Part shown: in pieces, positions 59,729 to 64,000 of the stretch | How the letters are laid out: each line of letters begins with the position of its first letter | Numbering within the stretch: position 1 is the first letter of the stretch | DNA from: Snodgrassella alvi | Lineage (GTDB): Bacteria; Pseudomonadota; Gammaproteobacteria; Burkholderiales; Neisseriaceae | Assembly: GCF_002777825.1 (NCBI RefSeq) | Contig: NZ_MEIR01000080.1 | Location: 186,001 to 250,000, forward strand | Reading direction: 5' to 3' | DNA: 64,000 nt | Position numbers and translations under genes: made by a program | The notes under the pieces: model-generated | Database searches by the model: none | What the model was told of the DNA's origin: nothing | What the model saw: only the letters and a program-made list of their open reading frames with translations

Positions 59729-59829
59729 ATTATATAATTTCTTCTGGAAATTAAACTTGTATATGGCAAAAGCTAAAAGACTTAACCTTAGCACACCCAC
59801 TAAACATTCGACCACCCTAAAATAAAAAT

Positions 59830-59850
59830 ACGCCGCAGAAACTGCGGCGT
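59830..59850 (-). terminator. Terminator of ihfB
   Basis: 9-bp arms ACGCCGCAG and CTGCGGCGT, 3-nt loop AAA. On the minus strand ATTTTTATTTTA follows. Confidence 0.88.
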
Positions 59851-59877
59851 TAACGTCTATCTCAAATAAAAACAGTA

Positions 59878-60195
59878 TTATTTATTCGCAGACTGTAGCG
59901 CATTGTCAACGCGTTCGCGTAACTCCTTGCCAGGCTTGAAGTGTGGCACATATTTTTCTGGTACCGATACTTTTTCACCTGTTTTAGGGTTACGGCCAAT
60001 ACGGGCTGGGCGATGATTCAGATCAAAGCTACCAAATCCGCGAATTTCGATTCGCTGGCCTCTTGCTAAAGCACGAGTCATGGTATCAACGAGAATCTTG
60101 ATACTTTGCTCAACGTCCTTGGCATTTAATACAGTACTACTATTATTAGCAGTATATAACTCCGCCAAGCGGATCATTAACTCCGACTTTGTCAT
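59878..60195 (-). CDS. ihfB: Integration host factor beta subunit
   Basis: A DNA-bending HU-family protein. The 105 residues contain [26 protein letters not shown] with the minor-groove Pro loop ([12 protein letters not shown]). It lies 6 nt after the rpsA stop, the standard cmk/rpsA/ihfB neighbourhood, and pairs with IhfA encoded elsewhere. Confidence 0.96.
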   Translation of the reverse strand: MTKSELMIRLAELYTANNSSTVLNAKDVEQSIKILVDTMTRALARGQRIEIRGFGSFDLNHRPARIGRNPKTGEKVSVPEKYVPHFKPGKELRERVDNALQSANK

Positions 60196-60201
60196 AACCC
60201 C

Positions 60202-61884
60202 TTATTCGCTTTCACCAGATAATTTTGCTTTTAACAAGTCACCCAGGCTGGTAGTACCAGCAGAGGCATTGTTCGCTGATAATGAACGCAAGGCAGCACT
60301 GTTTTCCTGTGCATCTTTAGCTTTGATAGACAGGTTGATACTGCGATTTTTGCGATCTACGGTAGTAATCACTGCTTCAACATCGTCGCCTTCTTTCAAG
60401 GCATTGCGAATGTCTTCAACACGATCATTTGAAACTTCAGATGCACGCAGATAACCTTCAACATCATCAGCCAATGCAATAACAGCACCTTTAGCATCCA
60501 GTGATTTTACTTTACCGGTTACGATGCTGCCCTTGTCATTTACGCTGACATAATTGCTGAACGGATCACCAGCCAACTGTTTCACGCCAAGAGAAATACG
60601 TTCCTTGTCAACATCAATGGCCAGAACTACGGCTTCAACTTCTTCACCTTTCTTGAATTGACGTACGGCTTCTTCGCCACCATCAGTCCACGACAGGTCA
60701 GACAGGTGAACCAAACCATCAATACCGCCAGGCAAGCCTACAAACACACCAAAATCAGTAATGGATTTCACCACACCTTTGATTTTGTCGCCTTTTTCAT
60801 GGTTGGATTCGAATTCCTGCCATGGATTAGCCTGACACTGTTTCATGCCCAGAGAGATGCGACGACGATCCTCATCAATTTCCAGAATCATCACTTCTAC
60901 TTCATCACCCATCTGAACTACTTTGCTTGGATGAACATTCTTATTAGTCCAGTCCATTTCAGAAACGTGTACCAGACCTTCGATGCCCTGTTCGATTTCC
61001 ACAAACGCACCGTAATCAGTCAGATTGGTTACTTTACCAAACAGACGGGTGCCTTGCGGATAACGACGAGCCAGACCATTCCATGGATCCTCACCCAACT
61101 GTTTCAGCCCCAGAGAAACACGGCTGCGTTCCTGATCGAATTTCAATACTTTGGCTTCTACTTCCTGACCAACTTCCAGTACTTCACTTGGATGTTTAAC
61201 ACGACGCCAAGCCAGATCAGTAATATGCAGCAAACCATCAATACCGCCCAGATCAACGAATGCACCGTAATCGGTAATGTTTTTCACAATACCTTTCACC
61301 ACTGAACCTTCTTTCAGGTTTTCCAGTAATGCTTTACGTTCTTCGCCCAAAGTTTCTTCCAATACAGCACGACGAGAAACCACAACGTTGTTACGACGCT
61401 TGTCCAGTTTGATTACCTTGAATTCAATTTCCTTGCCTTCAAAGTGAGAAGTGTCTTTAACCGGACGTACATCTACCAGCGAACCCGGCAGGAATGCGCG
61501 GATGCTGTTAATCATGACGGTCAGACCGCCTTTGACTTTACCATTGATCACGCCAGACAGAATTTCACCATTTTCCATGGCTTCTTCCAGCTTGATCCAG
61601 TCAGCCGCACGTTTGGCTTTTTCACGTGACAGTTTGGTTTCACCAAAACCATTTTCCACAGATTCAATAGTTACAGTGACAAAATCGCCAACTTTAACCT
61701 CAATCTCGCCCGCTGCATTTTTGAATTCGCTCACCTCAATCAGAGATTCTGATTTCAGACCGGCATTCACAGTGACGAAATTATTGTCTATGGCAACAAC
61801 TTCTGCGGTGATGACTTCGCCGGGATTCATCTCTTGTAAGGTGAAACTTTCTTCCAGCAACTGGGCAAAATTTTCCATAGTCAT
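60202..61884 (-). CDS. rpsA: 30S ribosomal protein S1
   Basis: Six S1 RNA-binding domains over 560 residues, for example the repeated [24 protein letters not shown] and [19 protein letters not shown] (parts shown: TDYGAFV in domains 3 and 4, [12 protein letters not shown] in domain 5). It recruits mRNAs to the 30S subunit. In E. coli S1 represses its own translation through a structured leader; the 226-nt region 61885-62111 upstream may serve that role, though no defined element was recognised. Confidence 0.97.
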   Translation of the reverse strand: MTMENFAQLLEESFTLQEMNPGEVITAEVVAIDNNFVTVNAGLKSESLIEVSEFKNAAGEIEVKVGDFVTVTIESVENGFGETKLSREKAKRAADWIKLEEAMENGEILSGVINGKVKGGLTVMINSIRAFLPGSLVDVRPVKDTSHFEGKEIEFKVIKLDKRRNNVVVSRRAVLEETLGEERKALLENLKEGSVVKGIVKNITDYGAFVDLGGIDGLLHITDLAWRRVKHPSEVLEVGQEVEAKVLKFDQERSRVSLGLKQLGEDPWNGLARRYPQGTRLFGKVTNLTDYGAFVEIEQGIEGLVHVSEMDWTNKNVHPSKVVQMGDEVEVMILEIDEDRRRISLGMKQCQANPWQEFESNHEKGDKIKGVVKSITDFGVFVGLPGGIDGLVHLSDLSWTDGGEEAVRQFKKGEEVEAVVLAIDVDKERISLGVKQLAGDPFSNYVSVNDKGSIVTGKVKSLDAKGAVIALADDVEGYLRASEVSNDRVEDIRNALKEGDDVEAVITTVDRKNRSINLSIKAKDAQENSAALRSLSANNASAGTTSLGDLLKAKLSGESE

Positions 61885-62111
61885 ATATTTATGTTCTCAA
61901 ACAAGTATCGTCAGGGGATACGAAAGTTAGTTAATCAAAGCCAGCACACCCTGACTGTGCCAGCAATACTCCTGACTGCGGCTGATGCAGGCTACAACTA
62001 CACCAGCACAAAAAAATAATGTAAAACAATTACTTATGACAAGGTTCGTATACTACCAAATGTGCAAACACACTGAACGCCTGTACAAAAGACCAGAATT
62101 GTAACCTATTT

Positions 62112-62786
62112 TTAGATTTTTCGATACCAATCAAGTACTTTTTCTACACTTTCTTTAATACTAAGCAAAGAAGTATCAAGAATCATGGCATCACTGGCCG
62201 GTTTGAGGGGGGCAACAGCACGGGAGCGGTCGGCCTGATCCCGTTTTTCAATATCAGCAAGTATCTGCTGATAGTCTGATCCAACAGTATCTATTCCCAA
62301 TTGTAAGGCACGCCGTTGTGCCCGTATTTGTGCACTGGCAGTAAGAAATATCTTGAGTTCGGCCTGCGGAAACACTACTGAAGCCATATCCCGCCCGTCA
62401 GCCACCAGCCCTCGGGGCGTTAAAAAATCCCGCTGGCGTTGTAGTAGCGCAGAGCGCACCGCCGGCAAAGCAGCAATAGCCGATGCACCCATACCAATTT
62501 TTTCAGTGCGAATTGCTGCCGTTACATCCACGTTATCCAGTAAAATGGAATCTGCCCTGAAAACCACAGGCAATTTGTACGCAAGTGCAGCAATTTCATG
62601 CTCATTTTGCCAGCCAATATTCTGCTGACAGGCATACAGTGCTGTTAATCGATAAAGTGCACCGGAATCCAGATAATCTCTGTCCAGAATAGCTGCTACC
62701 TGCGCGGCCACAGTCCCCTTCCCGGATGCACTGGGGCCATCAATAGCAATTACTTTCAATCGCGGCTTAAATTGCGTCGCAACCAT
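62112..62786 (-). CDS. cmk: Cytidylate kinase
   Basis: Phosphorylates CMP and dCMP. P-loop GPSASGKG (17-24), then DSGALYRLTALY, VADGRDMASVVFP and the KRDQADRSRAVAPLKPA lid region. The ATG at 62786 has AAGG 8 nt upstream; a GTG six codons earlier is less likely. It lies upstream of rpsA as in most proteobacteria. Confidence 0.95.
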   Translation of the reverse strand: MVATQFKPRLKVIAIDGPSASGKGTVAAQVAAILDRDYLDSGALYRLTALYACQQNIGWQNEHEIAALAYKLPVVFRADSILLDNVDVTAAIRTEKIGMGASAIAALPAVRSALLQRQRDFLTPRGLVADGRDMASVVFPQAELKIFLTASAQIRAQRRALQLGIDTVGSDYQQILADIEKRDQADRSRAVAPLKPASDAMILDTSLLSIKESVEKVLDWYRKI

Positions 62787-62942
62787 ATTGTTACCTTTTT
62801 TCACAAAAGTTTTTACGCATCGTACTGAATTTGAATCAGCACTGATAATTGTCTGACACCACTAAATTTCTATACCGAACAATCTAATCCAACCATAAGC
62901 AGCCGCACTCACTGCTACTATTTGTTTCAGTAAAAATTAACA

Positions 62943-62975
62943 AGCCATCAGGCTTACTTTCAATACCTGATGGCT
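62943..62975 (-). terminator. Terminator after the 208-residue membrane protein gene
   Basis: 10-bp perfect arms (AGCCATCAGG and complement), 13-nt loop. On the minus strand TTGTTAATTTTTACTG follows. Confidence 0.7.
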
Positions 62976-63004
62976 AAATTTCCTTTTTTATCAAATACAA
63001 TAAA

Positions 63005-63631
63005 TTATTGTACCTCAGCCTGCTTTAATGATCTTTTCATCTGAACAATTGTCCGCCATTGCAACACTACTGATACAGTAAACAAAGCCAACATAAAGGG
63101 ACACTCATATAATTCTTCCAGCATATCATCATAAGCAGGATTGTACAGAATAAAATGTGAAATCCAGCGTCCACGCTCTATCGCATCGGCCAACAAAAAG
63201 CCGGCAGTGGCGAGCAGGAAATTCCATGCAGGAAAAGGTTGATGATAGTAATATTCGATGCCAGCACGCAAGCGCGACCACAGCAACATTAATATTAGCC
63301 CAAGAATCAGCACTGCCGCGATACCATGATACACCGCATGCGGATAACCAGAAAAAGTTTGCCTGCCCCAGTTTTGATCACGCCCTAGCAATACCAGCCA
63401 CCACAATGATGCCCATAGCCAGAATGCTCTTTCTTTGCCACTTAATCCGCTGCATAAAGTTGATAACAGAGTAAACAAAAAGCAAAATAACAAAAAAACA
63501 GTTTGCCCCTGCTCCACAAATGATACCCAAGCAAGATTAATTTGCAATTTCTGTACAAAGGGCACACACAGTAGCATTATTAACCATACCGTACTGAATT
63601 TAGACCAGTGCCAGTCTAGTTTTATTCTCAT
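63005..63631 (-). CDS. Multi-pass membrane protein of unknown function
   Basis: A 208-residue protein with about five or six hydrophobic segments (for example AVYHGIAAVLILGLILMLL and FLLATAGFLLADA). A conserved-looking acidic segment (NPAYDDMLEELYECPF) lies near the C-terminus. No family recognised; similar proteins may occur in related Neisseriaceae, but I cannot confirm. It lies between cmk and aroA, convergent with neither, with its own terminator. Confidence 0.65.
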   Translation of the reverse strand: MRIKLDWHWSKFSTVWLIMLLCVPFVQKLQINLAWVSFVEQGQTVFLLFCFLFTLLSTLCSGLSGKERAFWLWASLWWLVLLGRDQNWGRQTFSGYPHAVYHGIAAVLILGLILMLLWSRLRAGIEYYYHQPFPAWNFLLATAGFLLADAIERGRWISHFILYNPAYDDMLEELYECPFMLALFTVSVVLQWRTIVQMKRSLKQAEVQ

Positions 63632-63821
63632 AGTTATTACATTAAAATATTAATATATTTACTATTATACTTAATATAACCAGTGATTACCTGATTTATA
63701 TAAGCTTCATTTGTACATTTTCCTGTTAATACTTGCCCAAATCCAGATATATATACATATCCTGTAACACAATTAACTGATAAACTTCCAGCCAAATCTT
63801 CCAAAATTACCCAATACCAGC

Positions 63822-64000
63822 ATGAATACCCTGCATTTAAAAGCCAGTACCTGTCATTCTGCCAGCATCAATCTGCCTGGTTCCAAAAGCATCAGCAATC
63901 GTATCCTGCTTCTTGCCGCCCTGGCAGAGAATATCTGTGAAATTCATAATTTACTTGATTGTGATGATACCCAATACATGCTGAGAGCGTTAAAAACCCT
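63822..64000 (+). CDS. aroA: 3-phosphoshikimate 1-carboxyvinyltransferase (EPSP synthase), 5' fragment
   Basis: The first 59 codons of aroA, continuing past the window edge. The EPSP synthase start is clear: [20 protein letters not shown], with the PEP/shikimate-binding Lys and Ser of GSKSISNR, then [11 protein letters not shown]. It catalyses the sixth step of the shikimate pathway. Transcribed divergently from the membrane protein gene. Confidence 0.95.
   Translation, partial: MNTLHLKASTCHSASINLPGSKSISNRILLLAALAENICEIHNLLDCDDTQYMLRALKT

Noticed and set aside
60658-61305. 215-residue plus-strand frame inside rpsA
   Set aside because: It is the reverse-complement shadow of the S1 repeats; its pseudo-repeats mirror theirs.
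61885-62111. Structured S1 autoregulatory leader upstream of rpsA
   Set aside because: No specific element could be identified by eye, so it is not annotated.

Overview
The window looks like a chromosomal segment of a host-associated member of the Neisseriaceae (Betaproteobacteria). Evidence is the gene content and order (rapZ-hprK-ptsN; rlmN-pilW-rodZ-ispG-hisS-yfgM-der; aroA/cmk/rpsA/ihfB), a type IV pilus assembly gene, and one exact copy of the 12-nt DNA-uptake-sequence dialect AGGCTGCCTGAA (described for Simonsiella-type Neisseriaceae) inside a hairpin at 8.13-8.16 kb. A Snodgrassella-like bee-gut lineage is my best guess, but that is inference. I found no rRNA, tRNA, CRISPR array, insertion sequence or prophage.

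Layout. 0-11.5 kb: 3' end of mutL, then a leftward block of RNA-modification and housekeeping genes (trmH-like, dusC, rluB, scpB, rbgA), an orphan PAS/PhnD-like pair, the nitrogen-PTS regulatory block rapZ-hprK-ptsN, and ubiA. 11.7-13.4 kb: sixA, a YkvA-type protein and a class I amidotransferase. 13.5-16.9 kb: aspT-aspD, an aspartate:alanine antiporter with aspartate 4-decarboxylase, preceded by a 26-nt palindrome. 17.7-25.9 kb: a patatin-like lipoprotein and a four-gene ABC exporter (HlyD adaptor, RbbA-type ATPase/permease, ABC-2 permease, outer-membrane factor). 26.1-32.8 kb: a DAHP-synthase-like protein that has lost its catalytic motifs, ilvI-ilvH-ilvC, an MHS-family transporter and smpB.

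33-44.8 kb is the accessory part: a small lipoprotein, a decayed OmpA-like reading frame, guaA, an MFS exporter, a secreted hydrolase, a LysR regulator, about 1 kb of decayed sequence, an unrecognised membrane protein, a CsbD protein, and a 974-residue protein with about 15 near-identical 37-residue TPR/Sel1-like repeats fused to a DUF2971-like domain. 44.9-64 kb returns to core genes: dusA, thyA-folA, tpx, queH, an SMR pump, hfq, der, yfgM, hisS, ispG, rodZ, pilW, rlmN, ndk, zapE, ihfB, rpsA, cmk, a membrane protein and the 5' end of aroA.

The clearest working units are the branched-chain amino-acid operon (acetolactate synthase then reductoisomerase), the aspT-aspD decarboxylation cycle (able to generate proton motive force), the exporter, and the thyA-folA folate/thymidylate pair. 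The parts least explained by known biology are the TPR-DUF2971 protein, the DAHP-synthase-like pseudoenzyme, and the soluble PAS plus PhnD-like pair.
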